A DNA stretch of 64,000 nt. It comes from Chaetoceros tenuissimus (Eukaryota > Bacillariophyta > Thalassiosirophyceae > Chaetocerotales > Chaetocerotaceae). The stretch is taken from assembly GCA_021927905.1 (NCBI GenBank), contig BLLK01000029.1, positions 186,001 to 250,000 on the forward strand, written 5' to 3'. Every line of letters starts with the position of its first letter. The stretch's first letter is position 1. Below, piece by piece: positions 55,310 through 64,000 of this stretch. The position numbers and the translations under genes were made by a program. The notes under the pieces are model-generated. The model had not been told where the DNA came from and did not search any database. It was given only the letters and a program-made list of their open reading frames with translations.

Positions 55310-56069
55310 CTCCCTATCTCTTTTTCATCAAGAAACTGTTTTTGACTTATTCTACTGTGGAGAGTACGCTGTGTACCTTGTTTTATGCCGTTGATTTGAA
55401 AGTAATGTACCAAGGATTGACTGCTAATAAGATAGCTCAACTAGATTCTAATTAAGGATACTACAGAGCAAAGTGCTTGCCATCATCAACTAGCAACATC
55501 TATTTGCGATCTGCGCAGCTCGTCTCCAATTAGTCAGTAATTCTCCAAGTACTCGACTATAGTAGTACTATGTAAGTACTTCGGATACTTGGCGGACTGT
55601 GTAAAAATGATCCTTTTCAGGTTTGATTCCCGATTCAAAATCTAAGTAAACCTTTCAAACGATTGTGTTTACTATATTTTTCATTGTGAAAAAGTAGTAG
55701 TGAAATTTTTTTGCACACATCAATAGTAACATAACTAGAATTTGATGAATAAACAATGTACTCTTTGCTTTACACTAACATGCATAAAGTACATGTTAAA
55801 TAACTTTGTTTGAAGAAGCAGAAAGAGAAATAATGATATTTAGTGTGCCGGCCGAAAATGTCCTCGAAGAAGAAAGGGCTTCTCATCTCAGTCTCTCAAA
55901 GTCTTGTTCATTCCTTCTCCTCCCTTTCTTATTTTTTAGCGGAAGACGGACTGACGGTCAACACTTACCGCTGATTACTTGGAAAATGGCCTTGTAGAGT
56001 AACACACTCACCAAACCCAGAGCTTTCCTGCACCACCTTTATTGGAAGATAGTATTCTAAGCAGCTACC
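55310..56069. promoter_or_regulatory. Divergent promoter, K+ channel / RPS6
   Basis: 760 bp between divergent starts. It contains an AAGTACT/AGTACT cluster (~55547-55581) and a CT-rich tract (~55868-55924) near the RPS6 start, possibly its core promoter. A short frame at 55806-55997 has no protein-like character. Confidence 0.5.
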
Positions 56070-57328
56070 ATGAAGGCAAGTTCGATGATTAGAGTAGAAA
56101 GAAACAATAGTCGAATATATGATTGATGCGTATACGTTGGTTTGCTTTGAAAGGTGTTGAAATTGGGCGGAGAGAGTACAATCGAAGAAAGTCCAACATC
56201 TATCTACACACTGAATGCAAGCAATGAAATAGTCGCTTCTACTTCAAGTTGACTGAAAAATATCTTAGATCAACTCCATGGTGTACACAATTTATCAAGA
56301 TTATAGAAAAGATGTTTGTGTCTGTTTCGGTGGGCGGGTATTCATTCAAGCCAGAGGAGGATAACGAGTTGATATATATGTTTGCTTAATTGGGATTATG
56401 AAAATAGATGGACAAAGAGATGCACATCTCTACACGCGAAAACATTGACAAGAGAGCAAGAGCTGATCAATCATGAGATCTACCACTTAGAACCTGACGT
56501 ATATGCATCATCTACACGTATCGAAACATCGATTTTGTACCTTTCGTCGACTTTTTTATGGAAAGCTTCATGACACTTTACTAACCTCATTCTTTTCCTT
56601 TACAGATCAATATTGCAGCACCAACCACTGGGCTTCAAAAGCTTGTAGAAATTGATGATGAGGTAAAGCTCCAGAACCTTTACGAGAAGCGTATGGCTCA
56701 AGAGGTTGATGGATCCACCCTCGGAGAGGAGTATGCTGGATACATCTTCCGCATCTCTGGAGGTAACGACAAGCAGGGATTCGCTATGCGTCAAGGTATC
56801 CTTACCAACACTCGTGTTCGCCTTCTTATGAAGAAGGGACACAAGTGCTACCGTCAGCGCCGTACTGGAGAGCGCAAGCGCAAGTCTGTACGTGGATGCA
56901 TCGTAGGACAAGATATTGCTGTTCTTAACCTTGTTGTAACCAAGATGGGAGAGACCCCAATTCCAGGACTTACCGACGATTCTGTACCACGTCGTCTTGG
57001 TCCAAAGCGTGCTAACAACATCCGCAAGCTTTTCAACCTTACCAAGGAGGATGATGTACGTGACTATGTAATTGCTCGTGAATTCACCAACAAGAAGGGA
57101 AAGCAGGTTCGTAAGGCACCAAAGATCCAGCGTCTTATTACCCCACTTACTCTTCAGCGCAAGAAGAACCGTAAGGAGGCTAAGATGGCATCTGTTCTTA
57201 GAAACAAGGAGGAGGCTGCTGCATACAAGAAGCTTGTTGCACAGAGACTTGCAGAACAGAAGGAGGCACGCAGATCTTTGATCTCCAAGAGAAGATCTAC
57301 CCGCAAGAGTCAGAAGGCAGCTGCATAA
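56070..57328 (+). CDS. RPS6: Ribosomal protein S6 (eS6)
   Basis: Seen: exon 1 is just six bases, ATGAAG (56070-56075). The intron is 530 bp (56076-56605) with a GC donor (GCAAGT) and a TTACAG acceptor. Exon 2 is 56606-57328. The product starts [20 protein letters not shown] and is 242 aa, close to the usual ~249. Family motifs: [57 protein letters not shown], and a basic C-terminus with [15 protein letters not shown], the S6-kinase type tail. No GT donor nearby keeps the frame, so the GC-AG reading is forced. Known: eS6 is a 40S subunit protein and a TOR/S6K phosphorylation target. Codon use is strongly biased toward C-ending codons, as expected for high expression. Confidence 0.95.
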
Positions 57329-57646
57329 GCGTAGTATATTAAGCAAATAAAACAAATAATTCACTCACATTAGTCTATCAATAAAACACGCATTTCGAAA
57401 GAAATATAAATACTCACCTCTCGAAGAGATCAGAGAACACTTCATCAAACGATTGGGAGCTGCTACAAGGTACAATTTTTGAAGTCTGAGAAAGCATTGG
57501 TTATGATAATTTTTCGCAATTTCGATAATTACTTATATGGGAGGTTAGCGCTACAAAGAAACAAGACTTTTTACTTTAGGAGATACTGACTGCAGCAGTG
57601 GGTGAGTAAGTGACCTTTTCAAAAACTATTATGTGTATCTTTTACC
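57329..57646. other. Convergent interval, RPS6 / HTH-like paralogue A
   Basis: 318 bp holding the two 3' ends. No gene or motif recognised. Confidence 0.5.
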
Positions 57647-58587
57647 CTAAAGAACTGTCGATGCTTGAGAATTGAAATTTTGCCCTAAAACATCTCTGTG
57701 GAGGAAGTTCAGTTGCCTCTGTAAATTGAAAATTTTGTCGTCAATCCTCGCTCCAAAATCATCAATTTTTCTTTCCAATGACTCAACTATCCTGTTTGTA
57801 TTGATGTCTACTTTGTTCGAAATCTCATTCAATTTTCGTCGAAGCTCATCTTCAGAGATGTTTCTTGTACTGCGCGGTGGCGTCAATGGCTTTTCTTTCA
57901 TATTCATCATTCTATTTCTAATTTGATTGCATAAGTCTTGGTCCGTACATTCCGACTCGGAATAACCCACGATCTTCATTGCGTTCTCAATGGTAAGCTT
58001 TGGATTATCAATCATAAACATAGCTGCCTCATTCATTCTGCTATGATCTTGCCCTGAATTTGATGCTTCTATGTTTATTGGAGTCCCATATTCCTGATGC
58101 GGTTGATATTTTGCTTTTTTCATAGGTGGAGCAAGTTGTTGTGGAAAGAGTAACGGGCCTGGTTGAATAGGACTTGCTGCAAACATTCCATCTGTGTACG
58201 GATAAGGTGCTGGAAACTGCTGCATTGTTGGTTGTAAATCAGGTAAAAAGGAAGAATCCGAGTGTCTCCTTATTTTGCTCCCAACTTCTTCTGACTGTAA
58301 ATTAGATTCTTCTTTTCCCTTTGAACTTTTTTTTGTCATTCTATACAGTTTCTGCCTAACACTGCTTTGTTTTTTTGTGTCTTTTGCCTCTTCTTCTGAA
58401 AAACCTGCAAGTATCATGGCACGTTCAGTGCTTAAATTAGGATCAGACATCCGAATGGTCGCAGCCTTTTCAACTCTTGGACTCCTAAGGAATAATGTAG
58501 AAGTAGTATTGTTAAATGCAAATGCACGAAGTGTTTGTAAAGAGAGACATGTCAGTCTGCAGTTCCACTCATCACTCACCCTGGCAT
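57647..58587 (-). CDS. Two-repeat HTH-like, coiled-coil protein, paralogue A
   Basis: Seen: exon 1 is eight bases (ATGCCAGG, 58587-58580). A 95 bp intron (58579-58485, GTGAGT...TTAG) is followed by exon 2, 58484-57647; 281 aa. Order: repeat 1 (~4-55: SPRVEKAATIRMSDPNLS, then AMILAGFSEEEAKD and SSVRQKLYRMTKK), a Pro/Gln-rich linker, repeat 2 (~153-198: NEAAMFMIDNPKLTIENAM, then KIVGYSESE), and a coiled coil (~213-265, LRRKLNEISNKVDINTNRIV). Each repeat reads as helix, 'P.LS.E.AM.LAGF', helix, basic stretch, which resembles Psq or CENP-B type helix-turn-helix folds; that is inference from pattern alone. A paralogue with the same intron site and order is at 61880-63041. The exact family is not known to me. 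Confidence 0.7.
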
Positions 58588-59010
58588 TGTAACGATTTTC
58601 AAATTAAAATTCCTATGTCTGTCAACACAATTTATTTATTAAAATTGAAAGTCTTCCGGGGTACCAGAAAGTTTTGCAACACTTTTGCAACTTGTGTTAT
58701 GCACTTTGGCTAGTTCTGTTATTTTCTTTGTTTCTTTTGTGACAACAGATTATTCAGTTTTCAGGCGTTGAGAGACAGATTTTAATGTAATTGACACCAT
58801 ACAAGAATGTGTATACGACCAAATTATTCTTCTTTGTCTTAATTCAAAAAGTAGAGTGTTCCTACTCTTCTCAGTTCTCTCTTTTGAGTGTTCCTACTCT
58901 TCTCGTTGATCGTCTCTCAGTTAAAAACTCCAAGAAGGGAGGAGATGGTGCGGCGATAGTGATCGAACTGATGTTCTTATTATTACATCTCACGCATCAC
59001 CAAGTTTATA
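58588..59010. promoter_or_regulatory. Divergent promoter, paralogue A / Rab escort protein
   Basis: 423 bp between divergent starts. It carries an exact 19 bp direct repeat (58854-58872 and 58886-58904), 106-157 bp before the REP start codon. No gene. Confidence 0.55.
58854..58904 (+). repeat. 19 bp direct repeat in the REP promoter
   Basis: GAGTGTTCCTACTCTTCTC occurs twice with a 32 bp period. Each copy contains an internal GAGT...ACTC inverted half-site pair. It may be a tandem factor site. Confidence 0.7.
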
Positions 59011-61149
59011 ATGAGCAGTAACCAAAAGGACGAAAATGAGACAAGTGGTGTATCGGAGGAAAAGATAGAAGAAGAGGAACAGGTTGACGAGGAAGGGCTA
59101 CTGATAAATGGATACGATGTTGTCATTTGTGGTACTGGTCTCACTCAATCTATACTTGCTGCGGCACTAGCTCGAGTTGGCAAAAAGATTCTACATTGTG
59201 ATAGTAATGATTTTTACGGAGACTTAGATGCAGTTCTTGGTCTGGATTCCATTGATGACTGGATAAACAATGTTCAAACTAGAAATGGAAGTACAGAAGA
59301 TACACAAGAATCTGATTGCTATGTAGAAGGAGAAGATTTGATACTGGAACCTTCAGAAAGCTATTCTTCTCTCCGCATAGATTCTGTTTCCGACTCTATT
59401 TTAACTATAGAGCTTGGTATTAACATGAAAGTGATTACAACATATGGATTTGGAACAATTGTTGAATTGTCTTCAAGTAAAGATATTGAATCGGAGAACA
59501 TTAACATAACAATTCAACTTGACCATTGGAAAATGGCTGATGGAAAGAGTCCTCTTGTTTATTTCAAGGGGAAATCTAATTATGAAAGTGAGATAATACC
59601 CTTTGATAAATATGTGTACGAAGAACATGTCCAAAGAAAGAAAAGGTCATTTGCATTGGATCTATCACCAGCATTACTTTATGCTAATGGAGAAGCCGTG
59701 GATGGATTAATTAATAGTGGAGTCTCTGAGTATTGCGAATTTAAATCTATAATTGGGTTGCATCTTTTCATGAAAAATCAAAGCTCAAAGTTGAAATCAA
59801 AAGGTCCTTCTGTATCATCACTTTCCAAAGTACCTTGTTCAAAGAGAGATGTTTTTCAGACCAAATTGCTTTCCCCCATGGATAAAAGGCGACTCATGAA
59901 ATTTCTTCAAACTGCTTCTGACTATGCTGTTGCAAAATCTACAAAGGAATTTCATAGTGTTAAAACCAAAGGAGACAATAAAGACGATCCGGATTTAGAC
60001 AATGAAGAAGTTGTTACATCATTAAATGAGCGGCAATTGCAACAAGGGCGCAGTTTGTATCGCCCACAAAATAAGTCAGTGGCTACAACAGATTTGGAAG
60101 ATCTCCAAACTTGCATAAATGAAAATATGAGTTTTGAATCGTACCTCAAGAGCAAGCATTCACTTTCGGATCATATGATGAAGATCGTAATACATGCAAT
60201 GGCCATGGGAGCTTGCAACGACAAACAATCATCATATACAGTTAAGGAGGGAATGGATGACCTATGTAAACATTTGCAAGCATTGGGGCGCTATGGGGGT
60301 ACTGCTTTTCTCGCAACTTTATATGGTTCTGGAGAACTGAGTCAGGCATTTTGTAGATCAGCTGCTGTTCATGGTGGCACCTACTTACTTCGTCGAGGTG
60401 CTAATTCGATCAAATTTGACTCTACTGGGAACTTGTCCACCGTGAAATTAAGTGGTTACGAATACGATGAAAGCTTTTCTTTTCCTGAAAAAGAGCTAAA
60501 AACAAAGAATGTTGTTCTGCCAGCCCAAATGCTAAAGTCCAAAGAAAACACATCAAATGCATTACGACTTCATCGTAGAATCTGCGTAATCAGAGGAAAA
60601 TTGGTTAAGAATGAATCATCGGATTTGTTTTCAGAAACAGAACAAAGGAATATTATTATTGTTCCTCCAGGCGATGATATCATTGGGAACAAGAATGTCA
60701 TTCATGGCCTTGTTCTAGATGAAAGCATGAATGTTGCACCCACTCCATTTGGTGGAGTCAGTTTCTCTATTTTATACTTATCTATGCTTCAAGAAGACTC
60801 CAAAGATGACAGTGGTACATCAACACTGGCAGAAGCATCAACTATTCTTTGCGGGGAGGATTGCTCTGAGATTTGTCACATAGCTTTTAGTCATCTTGTC
60901 GATAATGCCATTGAATCGTACCACTCTTATCCCGAGGGAGTTCATTTATCGATATCTCGAGGAATGTCGTTCACAGTAGATTCATCATTCGTAGAAGCTA
61001 GAAGAATATTTGACAGCATCTGCCCTAATGAAAATTTCTTAAAACTTTCATCAGCTATGGACGAGCTGATAAAGGAGAGAAAAATTTCTGAGGAGGAAGA
61101 TGAGGAAGTGAGAATGTTGAAGAGTGCGATGGAGATGGCAAACATTTAA
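59011..61149 (+). CDS. REP: Rab escort protein (REP/CHM/MRS6)
   Basis: Seen: an intronless 712-residue frame. After an acidic start, it has the Rossmann-type entry GYDVVICGTGLTQSILAAAL (~31-50) with KKILHCDSNDFYGD (~55-68). Next comes the conserved ALGRYGGTAFLATLYGSGEL region (~426-445), and AAVHGGTYLLRRG (~453-465), as in the GDI/REP superfamily ('YG.TPFLYPLYGLGELPQGF..L.A.YGGTY'). Known: REP presents new Rab GTPases to geranylgeranyl transferase II and delivers prenylated Rabs to membranes, while GDI only recycles them. The 712 aa length and long insert (~120-260) fit REP; GDIs are ~450 aa. Acidic and Ser-rich segments (~285-370) are probably loops. Cytosolic. It is flanked on both sides by HTH-like paralogues, with no evident functional link. 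Confidence 0.85.
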   Translation: MSSNQKDENETSGVSEEKIEEEEQVDEEGLLINGYDVVICGTGLTQSILAAALARVGKKILHCDSNDFYGDLDAVLGLDSIDDWINNVQTRNGSTEDTQESDCYVEGEDLILEPSESYSSLRIDSVSDSILTIELGINMKVITTYGFGTIVELSSSKDIESENINITIQLDHWKMADGKSPLVYFKGKSNYESEIIPFDKYVYEEHVQRKKRSFALDLSPALLYANGEAVDGLINSGVSEYCEFKSIIGLHLFMKNQSSKLKSKGPSVSSLSKVPCSKRDVFQTKLLSPMDKRRLMKFLQTASDYAVAKSTKEFHSVKTKGDNKDDPDLDNEEVVTSLNERQLQQGRSLYRPQNKSVATTDLEDLQTCINENMSFESYLKSKHSLSDHMMKIVIHAMAMGACNDKQSSYTVKEGMDDLCKHLQALGRYGGTAFLATLYGSGELSQAFCRSAAVHGGTYLLRRGANSIKFDSTGNLSTVKLSGYEYDESFSFPEKELKTKNVVLPAQMLKSKENTSNALRLHRRICVIRGKLVKNESSDLFSETEQRNIIIVPPGDDIIGNKNVIHGLVLDESMNVAPTPFGGVSFSILYLSMLQEDSKDDSGTSTLAEASTILCGEDCSEICHIAFSHLVDNAIESYHSYPEGVHLSISRGMSFTVDSSFVEARRIFDSICPNENFLKLSSAMDELIKERKISEEEDEEVRMLKSAMEMANI

Positions 61150-61879
61150 ATGACAAAACGTGAGGTTCGGTTTTGTAAGAAACACGTATCATTTCAAAGT
61201 AAAAAAAAGAATGAAGAGAAAAATTAGAAAGCACGACTTACTTCATTTCGAGAAAATAGCATAAATGATGCTAAATAAGCATAAATCAATGAAGGACCTA
61301 CTCATTCTTGATTTCAACGGTCACAAATTTGTAATGTGTTACCGGCAGACTACATTTCATGCCCTCATTTATTTGCGCTCTGTGCTATTCAACCATTTAG
61401 TCTTCAGTCTTGACTTGAACATTTTCATCCCAATAAATACTCTGCGGCTCTCAAAAGTGGAAGAGAAACCTCTATCAACCTTTAAACGAAGCTCTACAAC
61501 CCTGAGGAATCTTCAAAGATTAATTCGGTGTTTTGAGTGAATTTATGAAACTAGGAGGGACACACAATAGTAGAAGTTCCACAACAAACAATTACGATTG
61601 AACACACATCACATCACAGAGTGGTTTGCTAGTCTTTTTGCTCGCCAAACGCAGATATCTCTACTCTGTGTCGTGACGAGGGGTTGTTGCCATAAATTAT
61701 TCTTTCCCATATAATCAGCATATATGCACTAAATATCGAGCTCAACAACTCTACCAAACATATATCATCATTTAAAGTATTTTGATAGGTATTCAGTAGA
61801 CAGTCAAAGCATAATTTGAATTTTATAAAACAAGGACAAAAATATTCAAAAATTAAACCATATCTAGCAAACAGCAAAC
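61150..61879. other. REP 3' side / HTH-like paralogue B promoter
   Basis: 730 bp, AT-rich. No gene is supported. A short open frame at 61265-61540 has weak protein-like character and no homologue I recognise. Confidence 0.5.
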
Positions 61880-63041
61880 ATGCCAGGAGGGTAAGTCATA
61901 AACATGTCTACACAAACCTTTTCTCTTGTCCCTTTCCCTCATCTTTCTATATTTTTTGCACATCACGAACTTCGCACTTACTTATTGTCATTCCTCTTTG
62001 ATTCTTTCTTTTTATGATGAATTCAGATCACCTAGAGTAGAAAGAGCAGCAAATATAAGAATTCAACACCCTAACCTATCCACTGAAGATGCTATGAAAC
62101 TGGCTGGCTATACAGAAGAGGAAGCCAGAGATAGTAAACGACAAAGTAATGTTCGACAAAAAACACACAGATTAACCAAAGGACGGAAAAGAGGTTCATC
62201 CCAATTTTCTCTAAGTGGGCAAAAGAGACAATTCGAAACAATTTCTGGATTTGAACAGGATGACAGGCCCTCGTCTCGTCAAGACACGTCGTTGAATCCA
62301 TTTCCACTTGACTTTGCCCAAGGTGTTGCTACAAGTGATCCTCATTTATTTACTCCCGATCGTGAGTCTGCAGATCCTGCAGGTATGCCTTCACTCGATC
62401 GACATCGTACTCCTGGTTCAGCAAGGAGTGAAAAGGCAGCTAGAATTACCTTGGAAAATCCGAATCTTAGTATAGAAAATGCTATGAGACTTGCTGGTTT
62501 TTCCGATGAAGAAATTCAAGACACCTTCAGGCGAAATGATATAATACAAATTTCAAACATTATGAAAGTGAATTCTACGAGAGCAAAGGGCAAAAAGATA
62601 GGAGCAGGAATATCATCTGAATTGAGAGACCAACTTACAGCTATGGATCGCAAAATCGAAGCTAACTTTAGCATGTTGGAACAAAGGGTTGATATGAAGT
62701 TAAAGGAATTAGAGGGTAGACTTACTGACAGAATGAATCACTTCGATCAACAGTTTGCTTTGATAACGAAAGCATTAGGGGTGCAAAATCCAGTTCCATA
62801 CGATCAACAAGAAAAACAATCGTCAAGTGCAATGCATGTGCCTTATTCTCGCCAGTCTTATCAATATCAATATCCTTCTCAATATGGAGGTCCTCTACCC
62901 CCACACGAACAACAGCCGTATGGTATACATCCTTACAATTCTCAGAATCGCTACGGAACAAACCAACCTCTACCTCACCCACAACCGCATCCTCCAAATA
63001 GATCTGAATCACCACACCCTCCTGCTACTACAAACCTGTAA
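61880..63041 (+). CDS. Two-repeat HTH-like, coiled-coil protein, paralogue B
   Basis: Seen: exon 1 is eleven bases (ATGCCAGGAGG, 61880-61890). A 136 bp intron (61891-62026, GTAAGT...TTCAG) is followed by exon 2, 62027-63041; 341 aa. Repeat 1 (~5-56) reads SPRVERAANIRIQHPNLS, then EDAMKLAGYTEEEARD and SNVRQKTHRLTKG, closely matching paralogue A. Repeat 2 (~135-185) reads ARSEKAARITLENPNLS, then AMRLAGFSDEE. A coiled coil (~200-262, AMDRKIEANFSMLEQRVDM onward) and a Pro/Gln/His/Tyr-rich tail follow. The longer frame upstream (through the intron from 61926) is not the real start; the ATGCCAGG exon restores the same MPG(G)SPRVE opening in both genes. Inferred: a paralogous pair of putative DNA-binding, oligomerising proteins, now ~3.3 kb apart in opposite directions. 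Confidence 0.75.
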
Positions 63042-63264
63042 ATTGGTTCGTCGAGACTATTACTTGTTAAGTACATCAACTTTGTACATATTTAATATTT
63101 ATGGGGTATGTATACTGTGTAAAAGGATTGATTTTTCCGGAATAGAAAAAAGAATCATTGCGATCGGGGCTTCAGCAATACTGTAATACATACAACAAAG
63201 ATTCGTTACTTTGATATCTTTTCTTGCACAGAATATGCGAATAAAAATAGGATAAATAAGTGTA

Positions 63265-64000
63265 TTAATTCTCTATCTCGCTTTTCTCTTTCATAGTCTC
63301 TTCTTGCACTGTCAAGAGATTGAAGTTTCTGTACTCTTTTGCATTTTCTACCACAGCCATGCCACAGAGAGTTCGGCAAATTTCAATGATTATTGTATGT
63401 TTGGCATTTGATAAATCCACTTTGAACAAATCGGGACATTTATTCTCATCCTCGCTGAGCTTTGACCTTAATTCAGAATGATCTTCCCAAAATTTACTAG
63501 TTTCTGCCTCAATAATTTTGGCAATCATGTCTATGATGGTGTTTCTTCGAATTTGATTACAGTGTCGCTTCTTCAAGTCAATTTTGAACGATGGCAAAAG
63601 GGATTTGTACTCATCTCTGCCTTTCAATCTTCCTTGTTCTTCAAGCTTCTTAATATTGTCGATACCCAATGGAATAAGAAAAGTCTTGATCAATTCGCCA
63701 ACATTAGCTTCAATCTCTTCCAAGGATACAAAGCATGTCGCCTGTATTGGTATCAAACGAGTCACAAATCTACTTCTTGGTGCAGTTGTATCATTGTTTC
63801 GTACATCTTCAAAGATATCATGGACTGTTTGGATAGGATCCCATTTGTTTTTAGGTATACATTGGGTAGCTTCGCCTTTTGAAATTTCCTCTTTTTCAGT
63901 GGTACTCTCAACCTTTTGCTTCTTGGAAACTTGTACAGTATCTTCTGATATGTCTTCCTCATCTGTACTTGCTCGCTTAGTCCCCGATAAAGGTGTCTCT
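63265..64000 (-). CDS. THUMPD1: TAN1/THUMPD1, THUMP-domain tRNA acetylation cofactor (N-terminus cut off)
   Basis: Seen: a continuous frame from the right edge (64000) to the stop at 63265, about 240 codons. The beginning lies outside the window. Before the THUMP domain is an acidic/Ser-rich linker with a nuclear-like KKQKVE. The domain then reads RFVTRLIPIQATCFVSLEEI, KRHCNQIRRNTIIDMIAKII (equivalent to the NREEVI segment in human THUMPD1), and VDLSNAKHTIIIEICRTLCG with VENAKEYRNFNLLTVQEE. This order matches human THUMPD1 and yeast TAN1. Known: Tan1 binds tRNA and guides the Kre33/NAT10 acetyltransferase to form N4-acetylcytidine at position 12 of tRNA-Leu and tRNA-Ser. No methylation motif is seen, which fits TAN1 rather than THUMPD2/3. 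It converges with paralogue B across 223 bp. Confidence 0.85.
   Translation of the reverse strand, partial: ETPLSGTKRASTDEEDISEDTVQVSKKQKVESTTEKEEISKGEATQCIPKNKWDPIQTVHDIFEDVRNNDTTAPRSRFVTRLIPIQATCFVSLEEIEANVGELIKTFLIPLGIDNIKKLEEQGRLKGRDEYKSLLPSFKIDLKKRHCNQIRRNTIIDMIAKIIEAETSKFWEDHSELRSKLSEDENKCPDLFKVDLSNAKHTIIIEICRTLCGMAVVENAKEYRNFNLLTVQEETMKEKSEIEN

Noticed and set aside
55617-55645. GTTTGATTCCCGATTC, resembling a tRNA T-loop
   Set aside because: No matching acceptor, D-arm or anticodon arm could be laid out around it. No tRNA, rRNA or CRISPR array was found in the window.
56600-57364. 254-codon open frame antisense to RPS6
   Set aside because: It mirrors the strong codon bias of RPS6 on the other strand, is Leu/Ser-rich and has no domain. 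It is a shadow of a real gene.
61926-62026. Upstream in-frame extension of HTH-like paralogue B
   Set aside because: This stretch is intron: a clear GTAAGT at 61891 and CAG at 62026 join ATGCCAGGAGG to the SPRVE coding sequence, as in paralogue A.

Overview
This window is nuclear DNA of a eukaryote, most likely a centric diatom. Three points support this: AT-rich DNA with many short spliceosomal introns (64-113 bp, GT-AG); predicted plastid proteins that start with a signal peptide followed by an Ala-Phe or Ala-Phe-Ala-Pro junction, the diatom-type bipartite targeting signal; and a BspA-type leucine-rich-repeat gene of the kind that is hugely expanded in Chaetoceros-like diatoms. The genus is an inference from remembered family features, not a search. 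Genes are dense, on both strands, in no operons. Neighbours often share short divergent promoters or converge tail to tail.

Layout. 1-14.3 kb: polo-like kinase (5' end only), MCM3, gamma-tubulin complex protein 3, a helicase-associated-domain protein and SMC5. 14.6-19.4 kb: a structurally whole 4,850 bp LTR element with identical 292 bp LTRs, a TGGA target duplication and no recognisable protein-coding capacity. It sits between SMC5 and an acidic coiled-coil gene (19.6-21.9 kb). 21.9-24.4 kb is gene-poor and holds a decayed coding-like relic. 24.4-33.3 kb: TANGO6/RTP1-like HEAT-repeat protein, a frame-broken BspA-LRR gene with a second relic, and COG4. 34-41.3 kb: condensin CAP-H, an HMG-box protein and an unknown Ser-rich protein with TGACGT motifs in its upstream region. 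41.9-44.7 kb: two divergent RluA-like pseudouridine synthase genes. 45-55.3 kb: ZNG1-type GTPase, plastid DNA gyrase A, UTP4, and a C2/two-pore K+ channel/EF-hand protein. 56-64 kb: ribosomal protein S6, Rab escort protein flanked by two paralogous two-repeat HTH-like/coiled-coil proteins, and the C-terminal part of TAN1/THUMPD1.

Themes. Many genes serve chromosomes and cell division (PLK, MCM3, GCP3, SMC5, CAP-H, HMG box). Three genes within 8 kb look plastid-targeted (GyrA and both pseudouridine synthases). Others serve Golgi and vesicle traffic (COG4, REP, TANGO6-like) and ribosome or tRNA production (RPS6, UTP4, TAN1).

The most unusual feature is the pseudouridine synthase pair. Their second exons form a 777 bp inverted repeat at about 99% identity, and the identity stops exactly at the splice acceptor and at the stop codon. 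Introns, first exons and flanks are diverged. Both copies also carry Gly where RluA enzymes have the catalytic Asp. Next in interest are the noncoding LTR element and the duplicated HTH-like family.
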